Shown: positions 29,253-38,951, counted from the stretch's first letter. The stretch is 64,000 nucleotides of DNA from Lysinibacillus halotolerans (GCF_003711845.1 NZ_RHLQ01000001.1:168770-232769); one strand, 5' to 3'. Numbers and translations are program-made. Notes: generated from the letters alone by a model not told the origin.

Positions 29253-30548
29253 ATGCAAACGATTGAGTTTAAACAGCTAGACGAGACATTATTTTATAAA
29301 AAGTTACCAAACGGATTAGATGTATATATTTTACCGAAGAAAGGTTTTTCAAAAACATTCGTTACTTTTACAACGAAATATGGTTCGATTGACCGTACCT
29401 TCGTCCCAATGGGGGAATCAGAGGCTATAACAGTTCCGGATGGGATTGCCCACTTTTTAGAGCACAAAATGTTCGAGAAGGAAGACGGGGATGTATTCCA
29501 ACAATTTAGCGAAGCTGGAGCATCAGCGAATGCTTTCACTTCCTTTACTCGTACAGCTTATTTGTTCTCTGCAACAGATCATATTTATAAAAGTACAGAA
29601 ACGTTATTGAATTTCGTTCAAGAGCCATATTTTACGGAACAAACGGTGAATAAAGAAAAAGGAATTATCGGTCAAGAAATTACGATGTACGATGATCAAC
29701 CAGATTGGCGACTATATTTCGGTGCGATTGAAAATATGTACCATAATCATCCCGTTAAAATTGATATTGCTGGAACGATAGAATCGATCGATAAAATTAC
29801 AGCAGAGCATTTATATACTTGCTACAACACGTTTTATCACCCATCCAACATGTTATTGTTTGTAGTTGGTGCCATCGATCCAACTGAAATGATGGCGTTT
29901 ATTGAAAAAAATCAAAGTGAAAAGGAATTTCCAGAACCAACGCCGATTGAGCGTCACTTTGAAGAAGAACCAAAAGAAGTCGCGATTAAAGAACGCGAAC
30001 TGACAATGGATGTTCAAAAACCAAAAGTATATGTAGGGTTAAAGGCGAAGGAAACAGAATTAAGCGGCGAGGAAATGCTTAAACATGAGCTATCGATTCA
30101 AATTGCATTAGAGTGTCTATTTGGTCGGGCATCAAACTTTTATACAGATGTATATGAAAATGGGTTAATCGATGAAACCTTTGCTTATGATTTCTCTTTA
30201 GAAAAAGGTTATGGCTTTGCATTAATCGGCTCTGACTCAAGTCAACCGGATCAGTTAGCGGAAAAAATTAAAAATGAAATAAACAATGCTCAGTCTAACT
30301 TAACGGCTGAAAAAATCGAGCGGGTAAAACGCAAAAAAATAGGTTTCTTCCTAAGAGCTCTTAATTCTATGGAATTTATCGCAAATCAATTTACCCGTTA
30401 TAAATTTAATGAAATGAATTTATTTGATGCAGTACCTGTCATCGAAAAATTAACGGTTGATGATGTGTTACAAGCTTTCGAATCGATTCAAGGAGAGTCT
30501 CAGCAAACCGTATTTAAAGTTTTACCTTCAAGTGAGAGGAAAGAATAA
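29253..30548 (+). CDS. ymfH: M16-family zinc peptidase (YmfH)
   Basis: The catalytic partner of YmfF. The zinc motif HFLEH is intact (H67, E70, H71) and the SANAFTSFTRTAY segment supplies the downstream acidic/aromatic block. It is 431 residues. The ATG follows AAAGGAGG 3 bp after ymfF, and its stop overlaps the ymfI start (TAATG), so these genes are co-translated. Its C-terminal half has weaker R/Y residues than YmfF, consistent with divided labour between the two. Substrate unknown. Confidence 0.94.
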   Translation: MQTIEFKQLDETLFYKKLPNGLDVYILPKKGFSKTFVTFTTKYGSIDRTFVPMGESEAITVPDGIAHFLEHKMFEKEDGDVFQQFSEAGASANAFTSFTRTAYLFSATDHIYKSTETLLNFVQEPYFTEQTVNKEKGIIGQEITMYDDQPDWRLYFGAIENMYHNHPVKIDIAGTIESIDKITAEHLYTCYNTFYHPSNMLLFVVGAIDPTEMMAFIEKNQSEKEFPEPTPIERHFEEEPKEVAIKERELTMDVQKPKVYVGLKAKETELSGEEMLKHELSIQIALECLFGRASNFYTDVYENGLIDETFAYDFSLEKGYGFALIGSDSSQPDQLAEKIKNEINNAQSNLTAEKIERVKRKKIGFFLRALNSMEFIANQFTRYKFNEMNLFDAVPVIEKLTVDDVLQAFESIQGESQQTVFKVLPSSERKE

Positions 30549-31276
30549 TGAAAAAATTCGCACTCGTAGTAGGAGCTTCTGGTGCGATTGGAAAGGCAAT
30601 AGCTCAGCGACTAGCTAGTGATGGTTGGTCGCTCTATTTGCATTTCCATCAAAATCGTCAAGCATTGGAACAGTTAGTGGAACAGTTGAGATGTAACTTC
30701 CCAGAGCAAGAATTTATCGAAGTCCAATCGGATTTTTCAGAAGATAATGGAGCAGATATTCTTGCAACACAAATTTATTCATTACAAGCAATTGTTTTTG
30801 CAGGAGGTCATGCACTTTACGGTTTAATAGAAGATACGCCAGTGGAAGAAATGAATAAACTTTGGAAAGTGCATGTTCAAAACCCAATGCGTTTACTTGC
30901 GTTATTATCCAATAAGCTCCGTCAACATGATACAAGTTATGTTTTATTTATTGGATCAATTTGGGGAGAAGCTGGAGCTGCCTTTGAAACAGTTTATAGT
31001 GCTGTGAAAGGTGCCCAACATGCATTTGTTAAGTCCTATGCAAAAGAAGTAGCTTACAATCGTATTTTAGTGAATGCCATCGCTCCTGGGCTGATTAAGA
31101 CCGGAATGAATGCCCATTTAAATGAAGAAGAAAAAAGGAAAATCAATGAAGAAATACCTTTAGGAAGAGCTGGAGAAGTTGAAGAGGTCGCAAATCTAGT
31201 CAGTTTTTATTTAAGTGGACAGGCAAATTATGTTACTGGTCAAATTATTCGATTAAATGGTGGATGGTACATATAA
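30548..31276 (+). CDS. ymfI: Short-chain dehydrogenase/reductase (YmfI)
   Basis: Classical SDR of 242 residues, close to FabG-type 3-oxoacyl reductases. The Rossmann motif GASGAIG is at 9-15, the catalytic pair is Y150 and K154 (YSAVK), with Ser in FIGSIWG. It overlaps the ymfH stop by one base. The conserved place in the ymfFHIJ cluster is typical of Bacillales; the real substrate is not established. Confidence 0.92.
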   Translation: MKKFALVVGASGAIGKAIAQRLASDGWSLYLHFHQNRQALEQLVEQLRCNFPEQEFIEVQSDFSEDNGADILATQIYSLQAIVFAGGHALYGLIEDTPVEEMNKLWKVHVQNPMRLLALLSNKLRQHDTSYVLFIGSIWGEAGAAFETVYSAVKGAQHAFVKSYAKEVAYNRILVNAIAPGLIKTGMNAHLNEEEKRKINEEIPLGRAGEVEEVANLVSFYLSGQANYVTGQIIRLNGGWYI

Positions 31277-31323
31277 TTCTCCAATTTGCACATAATAAAA
31301 TTGCAAAGGAGGAGGAGATATAA

Positions 31324-31581
31324 ATGGCGCTATTAGAAAACTGGGAAAGATGGACATCATTTTTAGGCGAACAAGTTAATGAAGCCCAAGAAAAAGGTAT
31401 GTCCAAACGTATGATTGAAAAATCAGCTGTACAAATCGGTGATTATTTAGCGAAAAACGTTGACCCTAAAAACGAACAAGAACGCGTACTATCCGACTTA
31501 TGGGGAGTAGCTTCTGACGATGAAAAACATGCGCTTGCGAATTGTATTATTAAATTAGTACAAAATCATCGCATGCAGTAG
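31324..31581 (+). CDS. ymfJ: DUF3243 family protein (YmfJ)
   Basis: An 85-residue helical protein of unknown function, DUF3243. The start follows AAAGGAGGAGGAG. The opening MALLENWERWTSFLGEQVNEA and the AKNVDPKNEQERVLSDLW stretch are family features. It is always found near ymfI and ymfK in Bacillales. A hairpin and a terminator follow. Confidence 0.9.
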   Translation: MALLENWERWTSFLGEQVNEAQEKGMSKRMIEKSAVQIGDYLAKNVDPKNEQERVLSDLWGVASDDEKHALANCIIKLVQNHRMQ

Positions 31582-31933
31582 TCAATATCATAAGTTTTTA
31601 GTGAAAAAAGCGAAGTGGCTTGTTTACTTATTAAGCCTAAAGTAGGCAAGCCTAATCCCGCTAATTTAGATATCATAAAACTCTCATCGTCTAATTTCTT
31701 CAAACTTCTCTTTAAGGAGGCTAGCCCTCCTTTTTTCTTATCTTGTTTTTTTCCTAAATTTCGACATTTTCATTGCCAGCATACTATTTTTTACATTATC
31801 ATATATAAGTATAATAAATTTTAATATTTTAAGAGAAAATCATTACTTTCTAACTTTTCAATACATATAAAATCCGCTATGATGAAACTAATAAGAAAAA
31901 TAATATTTTTCGTTGGTGAGGGGACGGTTTTTA
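31582..31933 (+). other. Non-coding gap between ymfJ and ymfK with two hairpins
   Basis: About 350 bp. GGCTTG (31617-31622) with CAAGCC (31647-31652) plus an inner TACTT/AAGTA pairing forms one hairpin. AAGGAGG (31714-31720) with CCTCCTT (31726-31732) followed by TTTTC is a compact intrinsic terminator. The rest is A+T-rich and should contain the ymfK promoter, which I cannot place with confidence. Confidence 0.6.
31714..31736 (+). terminator. Intrinsic terminator downstream of ymfJ
   Basis: AAGGAGG-CTAGC-CCTCCTT followed by a T run; compact stem of 7 G/C-rich pairs. An open reading frame that runs through it is an artefact of the hairpin. Confidence 0.85.
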
Positions 31934-32731
31934 GTGGGTGAATGGTATTTTGAATATGAGATCCAAGTAAATCGTCCAGGTTTATTAGGCGATATTGCAT
32001 CACTCCTAGGTATGTTACGTGTGAATATTGTTTCAATTAATGGTGTAGATGAAGCAAGACGGGGAATGCTATTAAAAACAGAGAATGATGAAACGATTCA
32101 ACGTTTCATTTCCATCGTTTCGACAATGGAAAACATTCATGTCACAAAATTTCGAGAGCCGAAAGTACGTGATCGTTTAGCTGTCCGTCATGGTCACTAT
32201 ATAGAACGGGATCAGGACGAAAGAAATACATTCCGCTTTGTACGAGATGAGCTAGGCATTTTAGTTGATTTTATGGCTGAATTATTTAAAAAGGACGGTC
32301 ATAAATTAATTGGTATCCGAGGGATGCCACGAGTTGGGAAAACGGAATCAGTTGTAGCTGCTAGTGTTTGTGCCAACAAAAAATGGATATTCCTATCGTC
32401 TACGATGATTAAACAAACAATTCGTAATCAGCTAATTGGAGACGAATTTAATGCCAATAATATTTTTATTCTTGATGGAGCAGTCACACGAAGAACTACT
32501 GATGAACGTCATCAACAGCTTGTTCGAGAAGTGATGAGTGTACCTGCTATTAAAGTAATTGAACATCCTGATTTATTTGTACAAAACTCCCAATACAAAA
32601 TTGAAGATTTTGACTATATTATTGAACTTCGTCATCATCCAGATGAAATCATTACGTATGAACTTGTTGAAAAAAATGAAATGAACATTCAAAACAACCC
32701 GTTTGGAGGTTTTGGAGGATTCGATTTTTAA
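31934..32731 (+). CDS. ymfK: DUF3388 protein with N-terminal ACT domain (YmfK)
   Basis: A 265-residue conserved Bacillales protein of unknown function. The chosen start is GTG at 31934, 11 bp after AGGGGA, giving the family opening MGEWYFEYEIQVNRPGLL; an upstream GTG is possible. The first 70 residues form an ACT-like ligand domain (VNRPGLLGDIASLLGML). A P-loop-like GMPRVGKTE (about 133-141) lies in the second half, and the tail is Gly/Phe-rich. The nearby ymfM/rodZ and pgsA suggest an envelope connection, but this is only context. Confidence 0.88.
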   Translation: MGEWYFEYEIQVNRPGLLGDIASLLGMLRVNIVSINGVDEARRGMLLKTENDETIQRFISIVSTMENIHVTKFREPKVRDRLAVRHGHYIERDQDERNTFRFVRDELGILVDFMAELFKKDGHKLIGIRGMPRVGKTESVVAASVCANKKWIFLSSTMIKQTIRNQLIGDEFNANNIFILDGAVTRRTTDERHQQLVREVMSVPAIKVIEHPDLFVQNSQYKIEDFDYIIELRHHPDEIITYELVEKNEMNIQNNPFGGFGGFDF

Positions 32732-32734
32732 ACA

Positions 32735-32767
32735 TTGTTCAAAAAAAGGATGTCTTTTTTTGGAACA
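32735..32767 (+). terminator. Likely terminator after ymfK
   Basis: TGTTC-AAAAAAAG (32736-32748) faces CTTTTTTT-GGAACA across a GATGT loop. The hairpin is A/T-rich with a T-rich right arm; moderate strength. Confidence 0.65.
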
Positions 32768-32798
32768 TTGTTTCATTTTGTTCGTTTAGTTAGTATGT

Positions 32799-32821
32799 TG
32801 ACTACTAAGCGATAGTTGTCA
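32799..32821 (+). promoter_or_regulatory. Inverted repeat upstream of rodZ
   Basis: TGACTACTA (32799-32807) and TAGTTGTCA (32813-32821) pair at 8 of 9 positions across AGCGA. The left arm starts within a TTGACT box, so it may overlap a promoter -35. Could be an operator or a leader hairpin. Confidence 0.45.
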
Positions 32822-32886
32822 GTCTAAAAGCATGTCAGAGGATTTTGCAAAAGACGAAATTGATTAGAAAAAAGTAGGTGTTTTTG

Positions 32887-33747
32887 TTGACAGAACTCGG
32901 AGCTCGCCTTAAAGAAGCGAGATTATCTAAAGGTTACAGTTTGGATGATCTTCAAGAAATTACAAAAATTCAAAAGCGGTATCTTGTCGCAATTGAAGAA
33001 GGAAATTATTCCATTATGCCTGGAAGCTTTTATGTTCGGGCATTCATTAAACAATATGCAGAGGCAGTTGGACTGGAAATAGAGGAACTTTTAGAGGAAT
33101 TTAAACAGGAAATTCCAAACCAGCCAAAAGAAGAGGTTGCCCAGTCGATTTCCCAAAGTCCAACCCGGCGTAAATTAAATTCAAGATCGACTAGCAGGTT
33201 ATTGGAAACGATGCCAAAAATCATCGTTGCGTTATTTATTATCGTTATTTTAGTAGCCATTTGGTTTTTATATCAACAAAAGGCTAAACAACCTGGCGAA
33301 GAAGAAGAAAATAATTCAGAAATCGAATATCAACAACAGGAGCCGACTCCTGTTGAGCCGGTAGAAGAGGAAGAGCAACCTGAAGAAACAGAACAACCAG
33401 TACAAGAAGAGCCAGAACAACCAACTCAAACGATTTCTTCTGGTACTATCGATGGAGAAACAACTACTTACGAACTTTCAGGAACAGATACGATGAATAT
33501 TCGTATTGAAGTTTCAGGTGACACATGGGTTGGAATCCGTGATGAAGCTGGAAGTGAACAAATCGAAGACCGTGTATACAAAGCTGGGGAAGTAGTGGAA
33601 TTCGATGCTACAGCAAATGCCTATGCTCGTATTCGATTAGGAGATTCTACCGTTGCTAAAGTTTTCATCAATGATGTAGAACTTCAATATGCACAAAACA
33701 TTACGACTCAAAATATTATCATTACATTACAACAAGAAGAACAATAG
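32887..33747 (+). CDS. rodZ: RodZ-like cell-shape protein (YmfM)
   Basis: Membrane HTH protein linked to the MreB elongasome. The start chosen is TTG at 32887, 6 bp after AGTAGGTG, giving 286 residues beginning MTELGARLKEAR. Domains: N-terminal HTH (about 3-70), one membrane helix (about 105-125), an acidic Glu/Pro/Gln-rich linker (about 133-185) and a C-terminal DUF4115-type beta domain (about 190-285). Its stop codon lies within the left arm of the following terminator. Position before pgsA is standard. Confidence 0.9.
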   Translation: MTELGARLKEARLSKGYSLDDLQEITKIQKRYLVAIEEGNYSIMPGSFYVRAFIKQYAEAVGLEIEELLEEFKQEIPNQPKEEVAQSISQSPTRRKLNSRSTSRLLETMPKIIVALFIIVILVAIWFLYQQKAKQPGEEEENNSEIEYQQQEPTPVEPVEEEEQPEETEQPVQEEPEQPTQTISSGTIDGETTTYELSGTDTMNIRIEVSGDTWVGIRDEAGSEQIEDRVYKAGEVVEFDATANAYARIRLGDSTVAKVFINDVELQYAQNITTQNIIITLQQEEQ

Positions 33748-33772
33748 TCATCTTTATCAGATGACTATTTTC
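33745..33772 (+). terminator. Intrinsic terminator overlapping the rodZ stop
   Basis: TAGTCATCT (33745-33753, starting with the stop codon) pairs perfectly with AGATGACTA (33759-33767), followed by TTTTC. Confidence 0.83.
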
Positions 33773-33795
33773 TTTCGAATGAAAGGTGTTAGCAA

Positions 33796-34374
33796 ATGAA
33801 CTTACCGAATAAGATTACAGTCTCGAGAATCTGTTTAATTCCAATCTTTGTGATTGTAATACTATTTGATTTTGACTGGGGAAAAATGGAGTTTTTAGGC
33901 GCAGAAATGCCAGTCAATCATTTTGTAGCAGCATTAATCTTTATTATCGCTTCTACTACTGACTGGATTGATGGTCATTTTGCACGGAAATATAATTTAG
34001 TTACTACCCTTGGGAAATTTCTTGACCCATTAGCAGATAAATTATTAGTAAGTGCTGCTTTTATTGTATTAGTAGATCTTCATATGGCTCCTGCTTGGAT
34101 CATCATTATTATTTTAAGTCGAGAATTTGCTGTAACTGGTTTACGGGCAATTTTAGCGGGAGAAGGGGAAGTAGTAGCTGCAAGCCAATTAGGGAAAATT
34201 AAAACTTGGGCTCAAATTGTTGCTATCTCATCCCTTCTATTACACAATACAATTTTCACTTTAATGAACATACCTTTTGATATGATTGCCCTTTATGTGG
34301 CATTAATCTTTACAGTTTGGTCTGGTTGGGAATATTTCTATTTAAATCGTCGTGTCTTTGTAAACTCAAAATAA
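33796..34374 (+). CDS. pgsA: CDP-diacylglycerol-glycerol-3-phosphate phosphatidyltransferase
   Basis: Makes phosphatidylglycerol phosphate, the route to PG and cardiolipin. The 192-residue protein has the CDP-alcohol transferase signature beginning at Asp59 (DGHFAR, then the spaced GKFLDPLADK), with four conserved Asp residues in place, and about five membrane helices. The ATG follows GAAAGGTG. It lies between rodZ and cinA, 13 bp before the latter. Confidence 0.97.
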   Translation: MNLPNKITVSRICLIPIFVIVILFDFDWGKMEFLGAEMPVNHFVAALIFIIASTTDWIDGHFARKYNLVTTLGKFLDPLADKLLVSAAFIVLVDLHMAPAWIIIIILSREFAVTGLRAILAGEGEVVAASQLGKIKTWAQIVAISSLLLHNTIFTLMNIPFDMIALYVALIFTVWSGWEYFYLNRRVFVNSK

Positions 34375-34387
34375 GTGAGGTTAAAAC

Positions 34388-35644
34388 ATGAATGCTGAAA
34401 TAATAGCTGTTGGCTCAGAATTGTTACTAGGGCAAATCGCCAATACGAATGCAAAGTTTATTTCTACTCAATTATCTGAGCTCGGTATTAATGTGTTTTA
34501 TCATACGGTTGTTGGAGATAACGGGGACCGTTTAAAAAGAGCTATTGAAATTGCGGAATCTCGAGCAGATTTAATTATTTTCTCAGGTGGCCTTGGTCCT
34601 ACGAAAGACGATTTAACGAAAGAAACGATTGCTAACCACTTAGGATTACCTTTAGTATTCGATGATGTGGCACTATCTTATATTGAGCAATTTTTTGCCC
34701 AATGGGGACGCACGATGACTGAAAACAATCGTAAACAGGCGCTTATACTAGAAGGTAGCGAAGTATTAGCAAATCATCACGGAATGGCTCCCGGAATGCT
34801 TCTAGAAAAGGATGGACGTATATACATACTACTGCCAGGTCCACCGAAGGAAATTGAACCGATGTTCCAGTTCGAAGCGAAACCGAAACTTGCTGCTCGT
34901 TTAAATGAAGGTGGCATCATTCTTTCCCATGTTTTACGATTTTATGGGATTGGTGAAGCAGAATTGGAAGTACAAGTTCAAGATATTTTAGATAACCAAA
35001 CCAATCCAACGGTTGCTCCCCTTGCTGGAGATGGAGAAGTTACACTACGAATTACCGCAAAAGCGGCTACAGAAGAGGAAGCTTGGCCATTAATTAGAGC
35101 GAAGGAAGCAGAAATTTTAGCTATTGTTGGGGAGTATCATTATGGGAATAATGACGACTCCTTAGCATCGAAAATTGTTGAAATGTTACTCCATCATAAC
35201 TTAACGATTGCTGCAGCAGAAAGTTTAACTGCTGGTCTTTTCCAGTCTGAATTAGCGGAAATTCCAGGGGTAAGTGGAACATTAGTCGGTGGTATGGTGA
35301 CGTATACTGAACAAGCAAAAGTTCAACAATTAGGTATCGAACAATCTTTACTTGATCAATACGGTGTTGTTAGTAGTGAATGTGCAGCTGCAATGGCATT
35401 AAAAGTTCGAGAAAAGTTTGGTACCGATATTGGCGTTGGACTAACAGGTGCAGCTGGGCCGGAACCTCATGGTGATCAGCCTGCGGGAACGATTTGGATA
35501 GGCTTTAGCATCGGTAATTCTGAACCAATTACCCGTAAGCTTCAACTTTTAGGTATGAGAAATTCTAATCGCATTCGCGCGGTCAAATTAGCTTATAGCT
35601 ACTTAATGCGTTTGTTAGTTGAGAAAGGCTATGAAAAGATTTAA
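34388..35644 (+). CDS. cinA: CinA-type competence/damage protein (nicotinamide-nucleotide amidase)
   Basis: The 418-residue protein has a MoaB/MoeA-like N-terminal COG1058 domain (about 1-170, with SGGLGPTKDD) and a C-terminal CinA domain (about 260-415, with AAESLTAGLF and GLTGAAGPEPHG) that deamidates NMN in characterised homologues. The ATG follows GTGAGG. It is upstream of recA, as in B. subtilis and Streptococcus, but a strong terminator and a LexA-boxed promoter separate the two here. Confidence 0.95.
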   Translation: MNAEIIAVGSELLLGQIANTNAKFISTQLSELGINVFYHTVVGDNGDRLKRAIEIAESRADLIIFSGGLGPTKDDLTKETIANHLGLPLVFDDVALSYIEQFFAQWGRTMTENNRKQALILEGSEVLANHHGMAPGMLLEKDGRIYILLPGPPKEIEPMFQFEAKPKLAARLNEGGIILSHVLRFYGIGEAELEVQVQDILDNQTNPTVAPLAGDGEVTLRITAKAATEEEAWPLIRAKEAEILAIVGEYHYGNNDDSLASKIVEMLLHHNLTIAAAESLTAGLFQSELAEIPGVSGTLVGGMVTYTEQAKVQQLGIEQSLLDQYGVVSSECAAAMALKVREKFGTDIGVGLTGAAGPEPHGDQPAGTIWIGFSIGNSEPITRKLQLLGMRNSNRIRAVKLAYSYLMRLLVEKGYEKI

Positions 35645-35675
35645 TATAAGATAATATTTTTAATTGGGGAAAGTG

Positions 35676-35710
35676 AAATTTGAGCTATTTTAATAGCTCA
35701 AATTTTTATT
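35676..35710 (+). terminator. Intrinsic terminator between cinA and recA
   Basis: AAATTTGAGCTATT (35676-35689) pairs with AATAGCTCAAATTT (35692-35705) over a minimal loop, followed by TTATTTTG. Confidence 0.88.
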
Positions 35711-35721
35711 TTGTTAAAAAA

Positions 35722-35735
35722 CGAAAATATGTTCG
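35722..35735 (+). promoter_or_regulatory. LexA (DinR) box upstream of recA
   Basis: CGAAAATATGTTCG matches the Bacillus SOS box CGAAC-AT-A-TGTTCG at 13 of 14 positions (A instead of C in the left half-site). It lies 8 bp upstream of the recA -35. Confidence 0.82.
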
Positions 35736-35743
35736 CTTTTTTC

Positions 35744-35772
35744 TTGAAAGTTGTCTCAAAAAGAAGTATAGT
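35744..35772 (+). promoter_or_regulatory. recA sigma-A promoter
   Basis: TTGAAA (35744-35749), 17-bp spacer, TATAGT (35767-35772), about 55 bp before the recA start and directly downstream of the LexA box. Confidence 0.82.
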
Positions 35773-35826
35773 AGAAATATAAGAAAGAGATAGAAATGGT
35801 CTGATATAGAATAAGGAGGAAATATT

Positions 35827-36894
35827 TTGAGTAATGATCGTAAAGCGGCCTTAGATATGGCGTTAAAACAAATTGAAAAGCAATTTGGTAAAGGTTCAGT
35901 TATGAAATTAGGCGAACAATCGGATCGTCAAATTTCCACATCTTCAAGCGGGTCCCTTGCCCTTGATGCAGCGTTAGGTGTTGGTGGATATCCCCGTGGA
36001 CGTATTGTAGAAATTTATGGTCCTGAATCTTCAGGTAAAACAACTGTGGCGCTACATGCTATTGCTGAAATTCAAGCCCAAGGTGGACAAGCTGCATTTA
36101 TCGATGCGGAGCATGCATTAGACCCAGTCTATGCACAAAAATTAGGTGTAAATATTGATGAATTATTACTTTCACAACCTGATACTGGTGAACAAGCACT
36201 AGAAATCGCTGAAGCATTAGTACGAAGTGGTGCCATTGACATTATCGTTATTGACTCTGTAGCAGCATTAGTACCGAAAGCTGAGATTGAAGGCGAAATG
36301 GGTGACTCACACATGGGTCTCCAAGCCCGCTTAATGTCTCAAGCATTACGTAAATTATCCGGTATTATTAATAAATCGAACACACTAGCGATCTTCATTA
36401 ACCAAGTTCGTGAAAAAATCGGTGTTATGTTCGGTAACCCTGAAACAACGACTGGTGGACGTGCATTAAAATTCTACGCATCAATCCGTCTTGAAGTTCG
36501 TCGTGCTGAAACAATTAAACAAGGTACTGAAATGGTAGGGAACAAAACAAAAATTAAAGTAGTAAAAAATAAAGTAGCTCCTCCTTTCCGTACTGCTGAA
36601 GTTGATATTATGTACGGTGAAGGGATTTCGAAAGAAGGGGAAATCGTTGACCTTGGTGCAGAACTAGACATTATCCAAAAAAGCGGCTCTTGGTATGCTT
36701 ATGGTGATGAACGTATAGGTCAAGGACGCGAAAATGCGAAAGCTTTCTTAAAAGCAAACCCTGAAATTCGTGATCACATTTCAAACAAAATTCGTGAATC
36801 CTTCGGCATGGCGGCAACATCCTATACAATTGGTGCCCATGATGAAGAAGAAGAAATGGATGAAGAATTAGCATTACTTTTAGATGAAGAATAA
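35827..36894 (+). CDS. recA: Recombinase RecA
   Basis: Homologous-recombination ATPase and SOS co-protease. The TTG start at 35827 follows AAGGAGGA; the 355-residue protein has Walker [10 protein letters not shown] at 65-73, the IDSVAAL Walker B, loop L2 residues in the [13 protein letters not shown] segment, and a C-terminal acidic tail ([17 protein letters not shown]) with the usual regulatory charge. Transcription is probably from the LexA-controlled promoter immediately upstream. Confidence 0.99.
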   Translation: MSNDRKAALDMALKQIEKQFGKGSVMKLGEQSDRQISTSSSGSLALDAALGVGGYPRGRIVEIYGPESSGKTTVALHAIAEIQAQGGQAAFIDAEHALDPVYAQKLGVNIDELLLSQPDTGEQALEIAEALVRSGAIDIIVIDSVAALVPKAEIEGEMGDSHMGLQARLMSQALRKLSGIINKSNTLAIFINQVREKIGVMFGNPETTTGGRALKFYASIRLEVRRAETIKQGTEMVGNKTKIKVVKNKVAPPFRTAEVDIMYGEGISKEGEIVDLGAELDIIQKSGSWYAYGDERIGQGRENAKAFLKANPEIRDHISNKIRESFGMAATSYTIGAHDEEEEMDEELALLLDEE

Positions 36895-36921
36895 TTAATC
36901 GTCAAATTAATTTTCTATATT

Positions 36922-36961
36922 AAAGTTGGAGGGAAAGTAATGTTTCCTCCAACTTTTTTTG
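36922..36961 (+). terminator. Intrinsic terminator after recA
   Basis: AAAGTTGGAGG (36922-36932) pairs perfectly with CCTCCAACTTT (36946-36956), followed by TTTT. Confidence 0.95.
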
Positions 36962-37391
36962 TTAGTGAAATTTTTTGAAAATACTATTCGATGAAAAAAT
37001 TTTTTAAAGCAGTCCATTATTCCCAACTGCTATTTTTTTATACCTACCTTTTCTCCTCAGAGTGAATACAATAAGATGAAATTGCCTAAAATAATAAGAA
37101 ATATCTTAATTTTTAAGTATTTTATCGAAAGTGCTACATGGAATGAGGTAAAACTCTATCGAATTATCTAGTAGTCAAAAGGTCTCTACTTGCGGGAGTC
37201 CTTGACATAGCTGGGATGGACCTATACAATTAAAATTGTATAATTTCTAAATTATGAAATGAAATAGGCAGTATGTTGAAAACTAAGTTGCAATTCAATC
37301 ATCAATAAAAACCGATTGAATAGGATAAAAACTTTCGTCAATGTATGAGCCGACTGAAAATGAAACGAATATAGCAAGAGGAGGTGTTCGA
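36962..37391 (+). other. Promoter and leader region of rny (no gene)
   Basis: About 430 bp. AGCAGT (37008-37013) with ACTGCT (37026-37031) followed by ATTTTTTT is a second terminator-like hairpin. The rny promoter is described separately. No credible gene is present. Confidence 0.5.
37202..37240 (+). promoter_or_regulatory. Predicted rny promoter with palindromic start region
   Basis: Consensus TTGACA (37202-37207), 17-bp spacer, TACAAT (37225-37230). The -10 begins the perfect palindrome TACAATT-AA-AATTGTA (37225-37240), a possible operator. It leaves a leader of about 150 nt before rny. Confidence 0.7.
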
Positions 37392-38948
37392 ATGATGGAA
37401 TACATTATCTCCGCTTTGCTTGGACTCATCGTCGGTGCCGCTGTTATCTATTTCTATATGAAAAAAGTGAACGAATCAAAAGTGAATGGTGCGAAACACT
37501 CAGCTGAGCTTATCATAGATGAAGCTAAGCGGGAAGCGGAAGCGCTTAAGAAAGAAGCACTACTTGAAGCAAAAGATGAAACTCACAAAATTCGAACTGA
37601 AGCAGAAAAAGACATCCGTGAACGCCGGTACGAGCTTCAGAAACAAGAAAACCGGTTATTGCAAAGAGAAGAAAATCTTGATCGCAAGGATGATGCTCTG
37701 AACAAGAGAGAATCAGGCTTAGAGCGTAAAGAAGAAGCTCTAGCTGAAAGACAACAGCATATTGAACAGATGGAAAGTAAAGTGGAAGAGTTAGTACGAG
37801 AACAAACGTCAGAGCTTGAACGCATCGCAGCTTTAACTCGAGAAGAAGCAAAAGACATCATTTTAAGACAAGTTGAAAATGAACTTTCAACAGATATCGC
37901 TGTCATGACGAAAGAAGCGGAAACACGTGCGAAAGAGGAATCTGACAAAAAAGCTCGTGAAATATTATCACTTGCACTACAACGTTTTGCAGCTGATCAC
38001 GTTGCTGAAACAACCGTGTCCGTTGTAAACTTACCGAATGACGAGATGAAGGGCCGCATCATCGGTCGAGAAGGTCGTAACATTCGAACACTTGAAACAC
38101 TTACTGGTATCGATTTAATTATTGATGATACACCAGAAGCGGTTATTTTATCTGGTTTCGATCCTATCCGTCGTGAAACAGCTCGTCTTGCCCTTGAAAA
38201 ATTAGTACAAGATGGACGTATTCACCCGGCTCGAATCGAAGAAATGGTTGAAAAATCCCGTCGTGAAATGGATGAACAAATTCGTGAAACTGGAGAACAA
38301 ACGATCTTCGAAGTGGGTATTCACAATTTACATCCAGATTTAATGAAGATCTTAGGTCGTATGAAATATCGTACAAGCTATGGTCAAAATGTGTTAAAAC
38401 ATTCCATCGAAGTAGCACATTTAGCAGGACTCCTGGCAGCTGAGCTTGGAGAAGACGTAACATTAGCAAAACGGGCAGGATTACTTCATGATATTGGGAA
38501 AGCTATTGACCATGAAGTGGAAGGTAGTCACGTGGAAATTGGTGTTGAGCTTGCTTCTAAATATAAGGAGCACCCAGTTGTAATTAACAGTATCGCATCT
38601 CACCATGGTGACACAGAAGCAACGTCAGTTATTGCGGTTATTGTGGCAGCTGCGGATGCTTTATCAGCAGCAAGACCTGGTGCCCGTAGTGAAACCCTTG
38701 AAAACTACATTCGCCGTTTAGAAAAACTAGAAGAAATTTCTGAAGGTTATGATGGCGTAGAAAAGTCATACGCAATCCAAGCAGGCCGTGAAATTCGTAT
38801 TATCGTACAACCAGAGAAGATTGATGATCTTGCTTCCCACCGTTTAGCACGCGATATTCGCAAACGAATTGAAGAAGAATTAGATTATCCTGGTCATATA
38901 AAAGTGACGGTTATTCGTGAAACACGAGCAGTCGAATATGCAAAATAA
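37392..38948 (+). CDS. rny: Ribonuclease Y
   Basis: Membrane-anchored endoribonuclease, main initiator of mRNA decay in Bacillales. The ATG at 37392 follows AGGAGG (37379-37384); codons upstream are not used. The 518-residue protein has an N-terminal membrane helix (about 3-25), a long coiled coil (about 35-190), a KH domain (about 208-270, with [11 protein letters not shown]), and an HD domain with H366-D367 (LLHDIGKA). Normally ymdB and spoVS follow; here a polysaccharide locus begins instead. Confidence 0.98.
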   Translation: MMEYIISALLGLIVGAAVIYFYMKKVNESKVNGAKHSAELIIDEAKREAEALKKEALLEAKDETHKIRTEAEKDIRERRYELQKQENRLLQREENLDRKDDALNKRESGLERKEEALAERQQHIEQMESKVEELVREQTSELERIAALTREEAKDIILRQVENELSTDIAVMTKEAETRAKEESDKKAREILSLALQRFAADHVAETTVSVVNLPNDEMKGRIIGREGRNIRTLETLTGIDLIIDDTPEAVILSGFDPIRRETARLALEKLVQDGRIHPARIEEMVEKSRREMDEQIRETGEQTIFEVGIHNLHPDLMKILGRMKYRTSYGQNVLKHSIEVAHLAGLLAAELGEDVTLAKRAGLLHDIGKAIDHEVEGSHVEIGVELASKYKEHPVVINSIASHHGDTEATSVIAVIVAAADALSAARPGARSETLENYIRRLEKLEEISEGYDGVEKSYAIQAGREIRIIVQPEKIDDLASHRLARDIRKRIEEELDYPGHIKVTVIRETRAVEYAK

Positions 38949-38951
38949 ATG

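Noticed and set aside
31615..31824. A 69-codon frame downstream of ymfJ
   Set aside because: It runs through two hairpins, including a strong terminator whose arms encode KEASPPFF; no ribosome-binding site and no family pattern.
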